Below are positions 55,676 through 64,000 of a stretch of 64,000 nt of DNA, piece after piece. The translations under genes were made by a program, and so were the position numbers. Origin of the DNA: Rhodobacteraceae bacterium EL129. Lineage in GTDB: Bacteria; Pseudomonadota; Alphaproteobacteria; Rhodobacterales; Rhodobacteraceae. A model generated the notes under the pieces. The model searched no databases. It was not told the origin of the DNA and was given only the letters and a program-made list of their open reading frames with translations. Within the stretch, counting starts at the first letter, position 1, and every line of letters begins with the position of its first letter. Location: assembly GCA_900313005.1 (NCBI GenBank), contig ONZJ01000002.1, forward strand, positions 789,001 to 853,000, read 5' to 3'.

Positions 55676-56419
55676 GTGGATGTCCGCTTAACGGACTCTC
55701 CCGACATTTGTTTTCATGCCTTTGCTGACGCGAGCATGTGCTCGCAGGTGCGGCACACTCATCGCTGCGTTGCAGCCGACGTCGTCAGACCAGTCATTGA
55801 AAGCCAGTTTGAATCGCGAAATTCAAACCGTCCTTTCGCTGCGGATGGATTCTATCATCGAGGAGCGGACTTAGTGAGCTTTCGCTGGGGATGCGCGAAG
55901 GGCCGCTTTTTGGTGCAATCCAACAACGATAGTTATCGCCGTGACCACAACCCTCTGGGAAAACCTAGTGTTCGTTGGCCAACGCAGGAAATAGGGAGAA
56001 GAAACAGGGCTCCCGGTATTTTCTCTCAGTTCCGGGCAAGAGCAAGTGAAACGATGTCACCTGTCACGATAGCAATCGAGACCTGTCCCGGAGTAGCGGT
56101 CATTATCACCAATCCGCAACAAACATGAATATTAACTGGACTTCCAGAGCCAAGGCCCGTCCATGCCATGTAGACATTGAAGGCAATGTCATGATTGTCG
56201 GCAGCGCTCGAAAAGCAGTGGCCCATTTCTAGGATCCAAGCAAGAAACAATGATCCGACAAAGTAGAACGAAACCATGACGGGCAAAGGTCGCCATCACT
56301 GTTTGGCTCGGGCAGTACAACCAAATCATACCGCATCCCGCGTTAGGAATGAGCCCGCCTGGCCGAGAAACATCACTAGAGAAAGGCAAGTGTCCTGGTA
56401 AGAAAATCGGAGCTAGAAA
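55676..56419. other. Long intergenic region before the luxR-type gene
   Basis: About 744 bp without a convincing gene. A 150-codon forward frame (55676-56128) has unusual composition and no ribosome site. A reverse-strand frame (56026-56277, 83 codons) encodes two hydrophobic segments (VSFYFVGSLFLAWILEMG and NIHVCCGLVIMTATPG) and could be a small membrane protein, but it too lacks a ribosome site. The stretch may be gene debris. Confidence 0.4.
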
Positions 56420-57262
56420 TCAGCAAATCCGCAACGTCTTCTCAGAATCGCAATCGTTATAGGATTCACTTTTTCCATTGAGAAGGTGAACCAGTTCAAT
56501 CTGGCTGGATACATCTGTTTTTGAGAAAATTGAACTCAGGTGCGATCGAACGGTAGCCGGACTAATTGACAGGGCTTGGGCCATCATATTGACCGTCATT
56601 CCTTCACTTAACAAGGTACTCACTCGAAACTCGCATCGGCTGAGTTGGGCTGGGTTCTCGGTGCCCAGAATCGGCGCATGAACTCGATCTTCACTGTAGT
56701 CCTGGGAAAGTTTCAATTTTGGTTCCAGCTTCTTGGTTATTATTCCCGGTGCGCGCCGCTTCCAACTGACGGCAAGCGTACCGATCAACATAACGATAAG
56801 ATTCAGATCGTGTTCAGCCGGATGATGCCAGAAATGAAGCTCGAGGAAATCCGCATGCCCACTGGTCGACTCCAACGGGATTACGATCGCCTCGACGAGA
56901 CTTTTAGCATAGTCGTCATGTTGGGCCGCGCCTAAATCCAAACCAGAAGAGTTAGAATCCGACAGTTTCCATAGTGATCCAACCTTGGCCGTGCCCATGC
57001 ATTGGCCTAACACTGCCTGTGCACAAGACCTTGGCTGTATCGGCCAAATCTTTCCGTTTTGAGAACCGCACCGAGTCACATAGCGCGTTTTGTTTTCCGT
57101 TTTTGACAAACGGACAACCATCGTGGCCTCCGCTTTTGTCAACGACCTTAGCCTGTCTAAAACCTCGGCCAAATCGCCATTGTTGTTCAGCGCGTGCGTC
57201 CAATCCGCGACAAGCCCCAAGCTGTCGGACCCAGATTGATTAACGTAAAATTGCTTTCCCAT
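56420..57262 (-). CDS. LuxR-type HTH transcriptional regulator next to the Tad locus
   Basis: 280 aa. The C-terminal LuxR helix-turn-helix is at about 215-275 (CEFRVSTLLSEGMTVNMMAQ, SISPATVRSHLSSIFSK). The N-terminal ~190 residues form a sensor-like domain that I do not recognise, possibly GAF-like. AGAAGGTTCT precedes the ATG at 57262; a GTG five codons upstream is an alternative. The gene is AT-richer than its neighbours and divergent from the flp-cpa genes, so it is a candidate regulator of the pilus. That link is inference. Confidence 0.85.
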   Translation of the reverse strand: MGKQFYVNQSGSDSLGLVADWTHALNNNGDLAEVLDRLRSLTKAEATMVVRLSKTENKTRYVTRCGSQNGKIWPIQPRSCAQAVLGQCMGTAKVGSLWKLSDSNSSGLDLGAAQHDDYAKSLVEAIVIPLESTSGHADFLELHFWHHPAEHDLNLIVMLIGTLAVSWKRRAPGIITKKLEPKLKLSQDYSEDRVHAPILGTENPAQLSRCEFRVSTLLSEGMTVNMMAQALSISPATVRSHLSSIFSKTDVSSQIELVHLLNGKSESYNDCDSEKTLRIC

Positions 57263-57657
57263 AGAACCTTCTGCCACTCTAAAAATACGACCAAAAAATG
57301 AGTACCAATTACTTAACTAACCCGATTGATGGTCTGTGGATAACTTTGATCCCGCAACAAAATTCGACGAAAATATGGCAAGAAATTAACGAATGCGGCA
57401 TCCCTGTCGCTGTGATGAGATAATTATAAGGCGTTGAATAATAATAGTTAATTGTATTTTGAAAATACTTACGCGTTAACAATTATTAACATAATGGCAA
57501 AACCCACATCCGATCTATTACGTCACATTTTATCCACAATTAGGTCAAATTTGGGGCAATTGAACGCAACAAAACTGATTCGCAACGCTGGCGTGAGATC
57601 GCTGAAGTATCCAAGAAAATCATCGTCAGGTTTTTTTTAAATAAGGAATAACAATCT
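57263..57657. promoter_or_regulatory. AT-rich control region between luxR-type gene and flp
   Basis: Strongly AT-rich DNA with several TTAA/TTAAC elements (for example GTTAACAATTATTAAC near 57475) and a 15-bp perfect palindrome GTATTTTGAAAATAC at 57454-57468. These are candidate sites for the LuxR-type protein or CtrA, but no spacing match to the full CtrA box was found. No gene is convincing here. Confidence 0.45.
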
Positions 57658-57717
57658 ATGGGTGTATTTTCGCAACGTTTGACGGATGCGCAGCCCCGAA
57701 TAGACGCCCTAGGCTAG
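57658..57717 (+). CDS. Possible 19-codon leader ORF before flp
   Basis: ATGGGTGTATTTTCGCAACG begins a 19-codon frame (MGVFSQRLTDAQPRIDALG) with AAGGA 12 nt upstream, ending 83 bp before flp. It could be a leader peptide or a chance frame. Confidence 0.25.
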   Translation: MGVFSQRLTDAQPRIDALG

Positions 57718-57800
57718 TCGTCGAGCTCCGGCACAACTGTGTCAGGCTTTGATCTTGGAATTTCTCCTGATCAACTTCTTCCAATCCTTAGGGGGGTAAT

Positions 57801-57980
57801 ATGACTAAACTTTTTAAACGGTTCGTAAAAGATGAAAGCGGTGCAGCGATTGTAGAATACGGTCTCGCACTGTTGGTTGTCGGCAGCATTGCCGTCGGTG
57901 CATTCCAGTTTCTGGGCACCACGACTGCCGCCAACGTCAAAGGCGCCTGCGACGCACTGAACGCGACAAACACCTGCTGA
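57801..57980 (+). CDS. flp: Flp/Fap-type pilin
   Basis: 59-aa type IVb pilin. A basic leader (MTKLFKRFVKDESG) is followed by the prepilin peptidase site Gly14-Ala15 with Glu19-Tyr20 (GAAIVEYGLALLVVGSIAVG), a hydrophobic N-terminal helix, and a short mature tail with two Cys (Cys50, Cys59). The monomer would polymerise into the Tad pilus used for surface adhesion. A strong AGGGGGGTAAT ribosome site precedes the ATG. First gene of the tad locus. Confidence 0.93.
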   Translation: MTKLFKRFVKDESGAAIVEYGLALLVVGSIAVGAFQFLGTTTAANVKGACDALNATNTC

Positions 57981-58004
57981 TTTGAGCGTTTAGCATACCA
58001 AAAA

Positions 58005-58042
58005 TGTCCTGCGTCAACGCGCTTTCGTGGCGGCGCAGGACA
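58005..58042 (+). other. Intercistronic hairpin after flp
   Basis: TGTCCTGCG (58005-58013) pairs with CGCAGGACA (58034-58042). No T-run follows. It probably protects the pilin mRNA 3' end and sets a high pilin to assembly-protein ratio. Confidence 0.6.
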
Positions 58043-58121
58043 CTCTACCCACTAAAAAAAATTGGTTCTAAATCCGATTTGTTTTCGGGGAATTCTAATA
58101 CGACCAGATTTGGAGAAAGAG

Positions 58122-59126
58122 ATGCGCACGAGGCCAATCATCACAACCCTGCTTGGATTAGCGATTGCGGGCGCGTCTGTCATTTTCGCGAAAGACCATC
58201 TGTTAACCGCGCCTGACACAACAGCATCGGCACAGTCTTCGGACCTGGTTGAAGTCTACATCGCGCGATCCGAAATCGCGTTCGGTCAAACGATCGAAAA
58301 TCATGCTGTAACAACGCATCCCTGGCCACGCGAAGCCTTACCGCCTGGCGCCTTTACCGATATTGGTCAGCTCGTTCCCACTGATCGTGAACAGCTTCGT
58401 CGTGCGAAGGGCCGTTTCTATCCCGGCGAAGTTCTTATCGCGTCCAAAGTCTCGAACTTCGGAGAGAAAGTGACGCTGGTCCAAAGGCTAGGTGAAAACA
58501 CCCGTGCCATGGCGATCAAGGTCGATGCGGTAACCGCAGTTGGCGGTTTTGTGACACCGGGCGACTATGTCGATATCGTTTTAACACAAGGCGCCACACA
58601 AAATATGCGCGCCGTGACAATCCTGCAGAACATTCGTGTCATCGGAGTAGACCAGCAATCCGAAGAGTTGAGGGATCAACCCGAAATTGCCCGCACAATC
58701 ACCGTTGAAGTGACACCACAACAAGGCCAGCGCTTGGTGCTGGCACAAAATGCCGGAATGCTCAGCCTGACGCTCAGAACACTTGAAGGCGTCGAAGATA
58801 CGCCCATGGAAATGGTGCACCTTCGCGATCTTCTGCAAGAGGAAGGGCCGATTGAGCATGTCGACGTCAGACCCACAGTGACTGTGCGTCGGGGCACCGA
58901 GTCAGAGATTGTCACGATCAAGCGGAACCCGGTAGACCCTGAGCCAATCATCGAGCCAGAGGTCGTCGCTGATTCTGAGCCCACAGCAGAGCCAGCCAAT
59001 GCAGAGCCCACCGATCAGGCAGGAGAAAGCGCTGTCGAAGCGGAAGTGGAAGTGAATTTCACAACGCCAGCACGGATCAAACCCCGCAAGCGTCCGATCA
59101 CCCTTAGCCAGCTCTTAGTGCAGTAA
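58122..59126 (+). CDS. cpaB: Flp pilus assembly protein CpaB/RcpC
   Basis: 334 aa. An N-terminal membrane anchor (ITTLLGLAIAGASVIFAK) precedes an SAF-like domain (~43-105; VEVYIARSEIAFGQTIENH) and the RcpC/CpaB domain (~120-235; AMAIKVDAVTAVGGFVTPGD, YVDIVLTQ). The C-terminus is proline/glutamate-rich and low in complexity (about 275-320). It is a periplasmic partner of the pilus secretin. TGGAGAAAGAG precedes the ATG; the longer frame to 58062 lacks support. Confidence 0.92.
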   Translation: MRTRPIITTLLGLAIAGASVIFAKDHLLTAPDTTASAQSSDLVEVYIARSEIAFGQTIENHAVTTHPWPREALPPGAFTDIGQLVPTDREQLRRAKGRFYPGEVLIASKVSNFGEKVTLVQRLGENTRAMAIKVDAVTAVGGFVTPGDYVDIVLTQGATQNMRAVTILQNIRVIGVDQQSEELRDQPEIARTITVEVTPQQGQRLVLAQNAGMLSLTLRTLEGVEDTPMEMVHLRDLLQEEGPIEHVDVRPTVTVRRGTESEIVTIKRNPVDPEPIIEPEVVADSEPTAEPANAEPTDQAGESAVEAEVEVNFTTPARIKPRKRPITLSQLLVQ

Positions 59127-59135
59127 GTGGTCGAA

Positions 59136-60671
59136 ATGGGGGGTCCAAACAACATATCGCGGTTCTGGAAAGGTGAAGACGGCACCGTAGCCATCTTGTG
59201 GGGCACAGCGTTTGTCGCGTTTCTGGGGTTCCTTGCATTGACAGTTGATATCGGCCGCCTCAGTGCCACCCACTTCGAACTTCAATCCTTTGCCGACAAC
59301 GTCGCCCTGGCATCTGCCGGTGAACTTGACGGTAAAGATGACGCGATTGCACGTGCTACGAATGCTGCGGCCAACATGATCAGCGACAGCCAAACCTTTG
59401 CCAATGGAACGAACATCCTGTCAGGCTCAACTGATTACTCATTAACCTTTCATTCAGAGCTGCCGGCATCAGATGACACGCCACTCGGCGCAAAAATCAC
59501 CACAGATTCAAACAAAGCGAAATTCGTACAGGTTGTCCTGACACCGAAATCGCTGAGTTTGAGCTTGGCCTCGGGCCTGGACAAGCTGACCGGTGGAAAC
59601 GGGTTCGCATCCACAACGACCAATGCCGAAGCTGTTGCGGGCTACACCCAGGCTGCATGTGATGTCTCTCCGCTAATGTTTTGCCTGCCATCAAATTGGG
59701 AAACCAACTTGGGGGTGGGCGACCAGGTCCTGTTGCGCAGTGGCGGCAACGGAAGCCCATGGGGCGCCGGTAACTTTGGCTTTATCGACCTTTCAGCGTT
59801 TGAAGACAGCTCAGGTGTTTGCGCGGATGAGGGGGGGAACAAACTGGCTTGCCTGATCGCAGCGCAAAGCCAGATCACCCAATGCGTCCTGACCAATGGC
59901 ATCACGACCGAGCCGGGTCAAAAAGTAGGGATCACCAACGCCGCATTCAACGTTCGGTTCGACATCTACCGTGCCGTTCTTAACGGCGAGAAGAACAATC
60001 CCGATTTCGCCCCAGCGCCGAATGTCATTAAGGGGATCAAGAAAAAGGGCGGCGGCGGTTCCTGCATTCAGGGCAACGAAGAGCCGACTGGAGATACGGT
60101 CGCACTTGGGCGTGATCTTTGCATGTCGGCTGGCACCTGCGGAGGTAACAATCGTTTCGGCGACGGAGTTTGGGACCGGGCTGGGTATCTGAACGTAAAC
60201 CATGATTTGGCCGATGGCACGGGCGACGGTGTTGGTAGTGACGCACATCTTCCAGCCCTCGCCGGCACCGATACGCAATATGCAGGATCGCGATATGGCA
60301 TGTATTTGCGGGAGATTGCTTATGGCAACACCAATCCGCATGCGCCTCCGAATGCCGATTCCATTCTCGATCCGGCGCTTTCTGAAACCGGGCGCCCGAT
60401 GTGTTCGAACCAAATGTCGACAGATCCGGCACGGCGCGTTGTGACTGCAGCAGGCGTAGATTGCACAGCAAATCCGGTTAGCGGGTCAACCAGCGGCGTG
60501 CCCGTCACGAAATTTGTCGCTGTCTTTTTGACCGAACCCGTGGGCAGTGATGGCGGCTCGCCCCCCAGCTTCGACATCTATGGCGAGGTTGTGGGGTTTC
60601 CCGATGTCGCCGGTGCGGGTGCAGGCGGCTTTGGTGGTATTTTCCGCGATGTCGTTCAGCTGTACAGGTAG
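59136..60671 (+). CDS. Large TadG-like pilus assembly protein
   Basis: 511 aa. The N-terminal Tad domain (about 10-60) has a hydrophobic segment after a TadE-type motif: GTVAILWGTAFVAFLGFLAL then DIGRLSATHFELQSFADNVA. The rest is a large extracytoplasmic domain with many cysteines. It should be anchored in the inner membrane, stabilising the pilus. GTG at 59127 is an alternative start; both have weak ribosome sites. Nine bases follow cpaB. Confidence 0.85.
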   Translation: MGGPNNISRFWKGEDGTVAILWGTAFVAFLGFLALTVDIGRLSATHFELQSFADNVALASAGELDGKDDAIARATNAAANMISDSQTFANGTNILSGSTDYSLTFHSELPASDDTPLGAKITTDSNKAKFVQVVLTPKSLSLSLASGLDKLTGGNGFASTTTNAEAVAGYTQAACDVSPLMFCLPSNWETNLGVGDQVLLRSGGNGSPWGAGNFGFIDLSAFEDSSGVCADEGGNKLACLIAAQSQITQCVLTNGITTEPGQKVGITNAAFNVRFDIYRAVLNGEKNNPDFAPAPNVIKGIKKKGGGGSCIQGNEEPTGDTVALGRDLCMSAGTCGGNNRFGDGVWDRAGYLNVNHDLADGTGDGVGSDAHLPALAGTDTQYAGSRYGMYLREIAYGNTNPHAPPNADSILDPALSETGRPMCSNQMSTDPARRVVTAAGVDCTANPVSGSTSGVPVTKFVAVFLTEPVGSDGGSPPSFDIYGEVVGFPDVAGAGAGGFGGIFRDVVQLYR

Positions 60672-60683
60672 GGGGGTAAAAAA

Positions 60684-61181
60684 ATGCAACTTCCCTGGCT
60701 CAGAGCCCTTAAGCGCACCTTTGTAGACGATGACGGTGCAATCATCGTCGAGTTTGCTATCGTTATGCCGATCATGCTTCTGTTGTTGGCTGTGACGATC
60801 GAAGCGTCACGTATCATGTGGTCATATCAGTCAGTGATCGCTGGGGTCCGCGATGCTGGGCGTTATATGGCCCGTGTCACACCAACAGATATCTGTATCA
60901 GTGGTGGCAGCGTTGCTGGGCTGACCACAACTCTCAAAGACATTGTAAGCAAGGATATCGGTGGAAACGCCCTTTTCCCGACCAGCATCACTGTGAATTC
61001 GGTGACGCCCAGCTTTTCGTGCGTTTCCGGCACCTATCGCATCAGCCCCGCACCTGTGGGGCAGGTCAGTGCCAATGTCTCGATCCAGTTCCCGATGGGT
61101 AGTTTCTTCGCCTTGTTCGGCAGCAACATTTCGACCGTGACCACTGACGTGGCCGACAGCTCGCGGATCTTCGGACAATGA
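60684..61181 (+). CDS. tadE: TadE-like pseudopilin
   Basis: 165 aa. Basic N-terminus, then the TadE motif DGAIIVEFAIVMPIMLLLLA around residues 17-36, with prepilin-type Gly-Ala and a Glu at +5-like position. A periplasmic domain with two or three Cys follows. TAGGGGGGTAAAAAA precedes the ATG, resembling the flp ribosome site. Its stop overlaps the next gene start (ATGA). Confidence 0.85.
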   Translation: MQLPWLRALKRTFVDDDGAIIVEFAIVMPIMLLLLAVTIEASRIMWSYQSVIAGVRDAGRYMARVTPTDICISGGSVAGLTTTLKDIVSKDIGGNALFPTSITVNSVTPSFSCVSGTYRISPAPVGQVSANVSIQFPMGSFFALFGSNISTVTTDVADSSRIFGQ

Positions 61182-61816
61182 TCAGGCAATTGCATATCAT
61201 TCGTGCGCGCGGAAGAAAGTTCTCGCGCGGTCAGTCCGGTGGCGTCTTGGTCGAGTTTGCCATTGTTGTATCCGTGTTCCTGTTTCTTTTCGCAGCCTTG
61301 TTGGATTTTGGTCGGCTGTCTTACAGCAGCGTCACGGCTCAGACGGCATCTCAGATAGCAGCGCGGGTTGCGGTCGTTCGTGCACCCGCATGTGTTGGCG
61401 TTCCCGACATTCACGAGAGGGGTGGGGTAACTCCTGCACCCAGGTTTGGGACATCGTGTAGTGCGACAGCAGGTGTGTGTGCCAGTGTGGCCACGATAAC
61501 CTGCTCAGGCAGCGCAAATAATGCAACCGCATCGCTCATTTGGTCCCGCATTAGTGCCCTTTTGCCCGCTAGCGCGACAATTGACATGCTTCAGTTTTCT
61601 TACAGTTTTGATTCCAATCTTGGATTTCTTGGCGGTCCCTACACACCGATGGTGACCGTCGAACTTAATTTGGACGACTTCCAGTTCGTTTCACCGTTGG
61701 CCGCGCTGGCAAATGCTGCGGGGGCCACAAACAGTGGGCTTCCGTCTTCCAAGAGCTACTCCAGTTTCAGCGTGACATTGCCAGCAGAAGATCTTGCAGA
61801 AGGAGAAGCGGGTTAA
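61178..61816 (+). CDS. tadF: TadF-like pseudopilin
   Basis: 212 aa. Starts MIRQLHIIRARGRKFSRGQS and then the TadE/TadF motif GGVLVEFAIVVSVFLFLFAA with DFGRLSYSSVTAQTASQIAA, followed by a periplasmic domain with several Cys. It is probably processed by the same prepilin peptidase as TadE. The 4-bp overlap with tadE and 1-bp overlap with cpaE show coupling. Confidence 0.83.
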   Translation: MIRQLHIIRARGRKFSRGQSGGVLVEFAIVVSVFLFLFAALLDFGRLSYSSVTAQTASQIAARVAVVRAPACVGVPDIHERGGVTPAPRFGTSCSATAGVCASVATITCSGSANNATASLIWSRISALLPASATIDMLQFSYSFDSNLGFLGGPYTPMVTVELNLDDFQFVSPLAALANAAGATNSGLPSSKSYSSFSVTLPAEDLAEGEAG

Positions 61817-63042
61817 TGGATCGCTCAAGCACAAGCACCAGACAACGCTCGATCATGATTGTATCGGAAAGCGACAGCTTTGCGGACGTGATTAGCAAAG
61901 CCTTCCCGACGGAAGAGAACACCAAAATCACCACAAAAAACGAGTCCTTCAAAGCGATGAACGGGCATGCCGTCGACTTGGCGTTTGACCATGACGTGGT
62001 GATTTTTGAAGCAGATCCTGATAATCGAACCGAGGTTCAGGCGATCGAAACGCTGTTGGCTCATCGCGCCGACGGTACGGTCTTCCTTGCGATGACGGAC
62101 AACGACGTATCCATCGTTAAGGCCAGGCAGCTTCGTGAAATCGGAATTGATGAAGTTCTGCCGATATCCATTGACAGTGATGGGCTGCGCGCCGTCGTCG
62201 AAGAACAGATTGGCGCACGACGCACACCGCAAAAAGAGTTCCATGATGGGCCATCAGCGCATGGCCAATTGTTTGTCGTTGGACAATCCCGTGGGGGTGC
62301 CGGGGCCACGACCGTTGCAACAAATCTGGCTTATTCGCTGGCGAATGGACCCAAATCACTTTTCCGCAAGGGCGAACAGAGCCGCGTTGTTCTTTTGGAT
62401 TTCGACATCCAGTTCGGAAATTCCAATGTGTTTCTCGATCTCGAAGACAAAGGTGGATTTCTCCAGATCATTGAGGCCAACGAAGAACCGGATGATCACT
62501 TTCTGATGTCAACGCTGCAGACCCATCCCTTGGGTTTTGATGTTCTTTGTGCACCGACACCAGTGATCCCTTTACAGTCTGTACGGCCTGATTTGATTGA
62601 GAATATGCTCGATCTGCTGAGAGATCGGTATGACTACATCATTGTCGATCTGCCTCGTGCTATTGTCGATTGGGTCGAACCTGTTCTGAAACGTGCCGCG
62701 AGCCTCATTTTGGTGACCGATATCAGCGTTCCATGCGTGCGCCAGTCCCGTCGCCTGATTGATTTTTACCGCGAAACAAATGTGGGGCTTCCGATTGAGG
62801 TGGTCGTGAACCGGGACCGGCGGCCTCTGATCAAGTCGGAACATGTCCGCGAAGTTGAAAATGTTCTCGAAACCAGACTGAACCATTGGTTGCCTGACAA
62901 TACCAAAGTGGCGCGCAGCGCCGTGGATTTGGGCCGGCCGGTGGTGGAAATGAAACCAAAGTCGGATTTGGGCAAGGCGCTGATCAATCTGGGCACCGCC
63001 TTGTCAACACAGACTAGCGCAAAAAAATCAAAAAAGACCTAG
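61816..63042 (+). CDS. cpaE: Pilus localisation/assembly protein CpaE (TadZ)
   Basis: 408 aa. An N-terminal receiver-like region without phosphoacceptor (~10-135) is followed by a ParA/MinD-type ATPase domain. The deviant Walker A is QSRGGAGATT (157-166), as usual for TadZ/CpaE, and the Walker B-like stretch is RVVLLDFDIQFGNSN. It positions the pilus at the cell pole. It begins with a one-base overlap with tadF. Confidence 0.92.
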   Translation: MDRSSTSTRQRSIMIVSESDSFADVISKAFPTEENTKITTKNESFKAMNGHAVDLAFDHDVVIFEADPDNRTEVQAIETLLAHRADGTVFLAMTDNDVSIVKARQLREIGIDEVLPISIDSDGLRAVVEEQIGARRTPQKEFHDGPSAHGQLFVVGQSRGGAGATTVATNLAYSLANGPKSLFRKGEQSRVVLLDFDIQFGNSNVFLDLEDKGGFLQIIEANEEPDDHFLMSTLQTHPLGFDVLCAPTPVIPLQSVRPDLIENMLDLLRDRYDYIIVDLPRAIVDWVEPVLKRAASLILVTDISVPCVRQSRRLIDFYRETNVGLPIEVVVNRDRRPLIKSEHVREVENVLETRLNHWLPDNTKVARSAVDLGRPVVEMKPKSDLGKALINLGTALSTQTSAKKSKKT

Positions 63043-63054
63043 GGGAGAAACGCC

Positions 63055-64000
63055 TTGTTCAATGAATATAGATCGCGACGGGCAGCATCAAAATCCAATG
63101 TGCTGGTTCTCGACCAGAAGCAAAAGACAGCTCCCCCTCCAATGGCTCAGATGCCAGAAGAGTTTGTAGACCCTGATTTGCAATCACACCTGGAACTCAA
63201 AAGCCGTCTTCACAGTGAGCTTCTTGACCGGTTGAATCTATCTGTAATCGACAAGGTTGAGCGTTCGGAACTTAAGCGACAGATTGCTTCGCTTGTGACC
63301 AGTTTGGTGGAAGATGAAGGCGTATACATGCGCTCAGATTCATTTTCGGCCCTGGTCGAAGAATTGATCCACGAGGTTATGGGATTAGGGCCACTTGAGC
63401 CTCTTTTGGAAGATCCAACCATCAACGATATCCTAGTGAACTCATACGATCAGGTTTTTGTGGAACGATTTGGACTGCTGGAGCGTTCGAACGTGCGGTT
63501 TCGCGATGAACGTCATTTGTTGCGGATTATCGACAAGATCGTCACAAATGTTGGCCGACGCATTGATGAATCCCAGCCTTGGGTCGATGCGCGTCTGGAA
63601 GACGGCAGCCGTGTGAATGCAATCATCAGACCTTGCTCGGTTGATGGACCGGCTCTTTCAATTCGGAAATTTTCGCGCAACCCGTTGACGATGGAAAAGT
63701 TGGTGGAGCAGGGCAGCCTTAACAATCAGGCGGCTAAGCTTCTCAAGGCATTGGTTCAGGCGCGATTGAATATTCTGATATCGGGCGGCACGGGGTCCGG
63801 TAAAACCACCATGCTGAATGCGGTGTCCTCCAACATTGACAGTAAGCAACGCATTGTGACCATTGAAGATGCGGCGGAACTGCAGCTTCAGCAGGAACAT
63901 GTCGTTCGGCTTGAGACCCGTCCACCCAACGCAGAAGGTCAGGGCGTAATCTCCCAGCGCGATCTGGTCCGTAACGCTCTGCGGATGCGCCCGGATCGCA
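63055..64000 (+). CDS. cpaF: Pilus assembly ATPase CpaF/TadA, N-terminal part
   Basis: Partial: the first 315 codons are in the window and the frame runs off the end. The start codon is TTG at 63055 with GGGGAGAAACGCC upstream; MFNEYRSRRA follows. The N-terminal domain is seen (LNLSVIDKVERSELKRQIAS), then the secretion-ATPase core with Walker A SGGTGSGKTT (243-252) and IVTIEDAAELQL. It powers pilin extrusion in the inner membrane. Twelve bases after cpaE, same operon. Confidence 0.93.
   Translation, partial: MFNEYRSRRAASKSNVLVLDQKQKTAPPPMAQMPEEFVDPDLQSHLELKSRLHSELLDRLNLSVIDKVERSELKRQIASLVTSLVEDEGVYMRSDSFSALVEELIHEVMGLGPLEPLLEDPTINDILVNSYDQVFVERFGLLERSNVRFRDERHLLRIIDKIVTNVGRRIDESQPWVDARLEDGSRVNAIIRPCSVDGPALSIRKFSRNPLTMEKLVEQGSLNNQAAKLLKALVQARLNILISGGTGSGKTTMLNAVSSNIDSKQRIVTIEDAAELQLQQEHVVRLETRPPNAEGQGVISQRDLVRNALRMRPDR

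Noticed and set aside
55676-56128. 150-codon forward frame after the DUF3592-like gene
   Set aside because: It starts directly at the preceding stop, has odd composition (many Arg, His, Cys) and no ribosome site.
57452-57640. 62-codon forward frame in the flp control region
   Set aside because: It covers AT-rich regulatory DNA and the palindrome, without a ribosome site or family features.
62284-62313. Loss of the Walker A lysine in CpaE as a possible inactivating change
   Set aside because: A deviant Walker A (GGAGATT) is normal for the TadZ/CpaE family.
1-64000. CRISPR arrays, insertion sequences, tRNA or rRNA genes, prophage
   Set aside because: No regularly spaced repeats, transposase-like proteins, cloverleaf-type sequences or phage genes were seen on reading the window.

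Overview
The window looks like chromosomal DNA of a marine Rhodobacterales (Roseobacter-group) alphaproteobacterium. The evidence is moderately GC-rich coding sequence, the S10-spc-alpha ribosomal order with Rhodobacteraceae-like proteins, a short-type adenylate kinase next to secY, a VPLPA-type C-terminal sorting signal, DUF1467 next to methylmalonyl-CoA epimerase, and a Tad/Flp pilus locus. I assigned this from recognised protein families, without any database search.

Region 1 (1-28.3 kb) is the ribosomal protein supercluster: rplC(partial)-rplD-rplW / rplB-rpsS-rplV-rpsC-rplP / rpmC-rpsQ-rplN-rplX-rplE-rpsN-rpsH-rplF-rplR-rpsE-rpmD / rplO-secY-adk / rpsM-rpsK-rpoA-rplQ. It is split by unrelated genes. 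About 0.84 kb with an AT-rich reverse-strand gene separates rplW from rplB. About 10.7 kb separates rplP from rpmC and carries an ankyrin-cytochrome c fusion, a 2OG-Fe oxygenase-like protein, a cold-shock protein, a YHS protein with a divergent TetR regulator, a RidA protein, a nitrilase-type hydrolase, a Tat-exported ABC binding protein, an RpiR regulator and a dimethylglycine/sarcosine dehydrogenase-like fusion. About 3.4 kb separates rpmD from rplO and carries a small conserved-looking protein, a secreted VWA protein, a stand-alone ectoine synthase-like protein, a membrane-bound AraC regulator and a small secreted protein. Each ribosomal block ends in a hairpin or restarts from its own predicted promoter. 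The rplB and rpmC promoters are both followed at once by a terminator-like hairpin.

Region 2 (28.4-39.4 kb) carries an HtrA/DegP protease, rarA, and a complete peptide-type ABC transporter: two tandem Tat-exported binding proteins (each with its own terminator), two permeases and a fused double ATPase. The two binding proteins are close paralogues of the orphan one in the 10.7 kb insertion, so the three probably share one translocator. Two tandem reverse-strand microproteins (39 and 40 aa) follow.

Region 3 (39.5-55.7 kb) is mostly housekeeping: carB, a VPLPA-CTERM exported protein, pabB and a pabC-like gene, a CFA synthase-like methyltransferase, aspS, a GNAT acetyltransferase, a lone receiver protein, methylmalonyl-CoA epimerase, a DUF1467 protein, valS and a DUF3592-like membrane protein.

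Region 4 (55.7-64 kb) is an AT-rich junction and the start of a Tad pilus locus: a LuxR-type regulator on the reverse strand, then flp pilin (59 aa), cpaB/rcpC, a large TadG-like protein, TadE- and TadF-like pseudopilins, cpaE/tadZ and cpaF/tadA, which runs off the window end. The secretin and prepilin peptidase genes are not in the visible part. I saw no CRISPR array, IS element, rRNA or tRNA gene.
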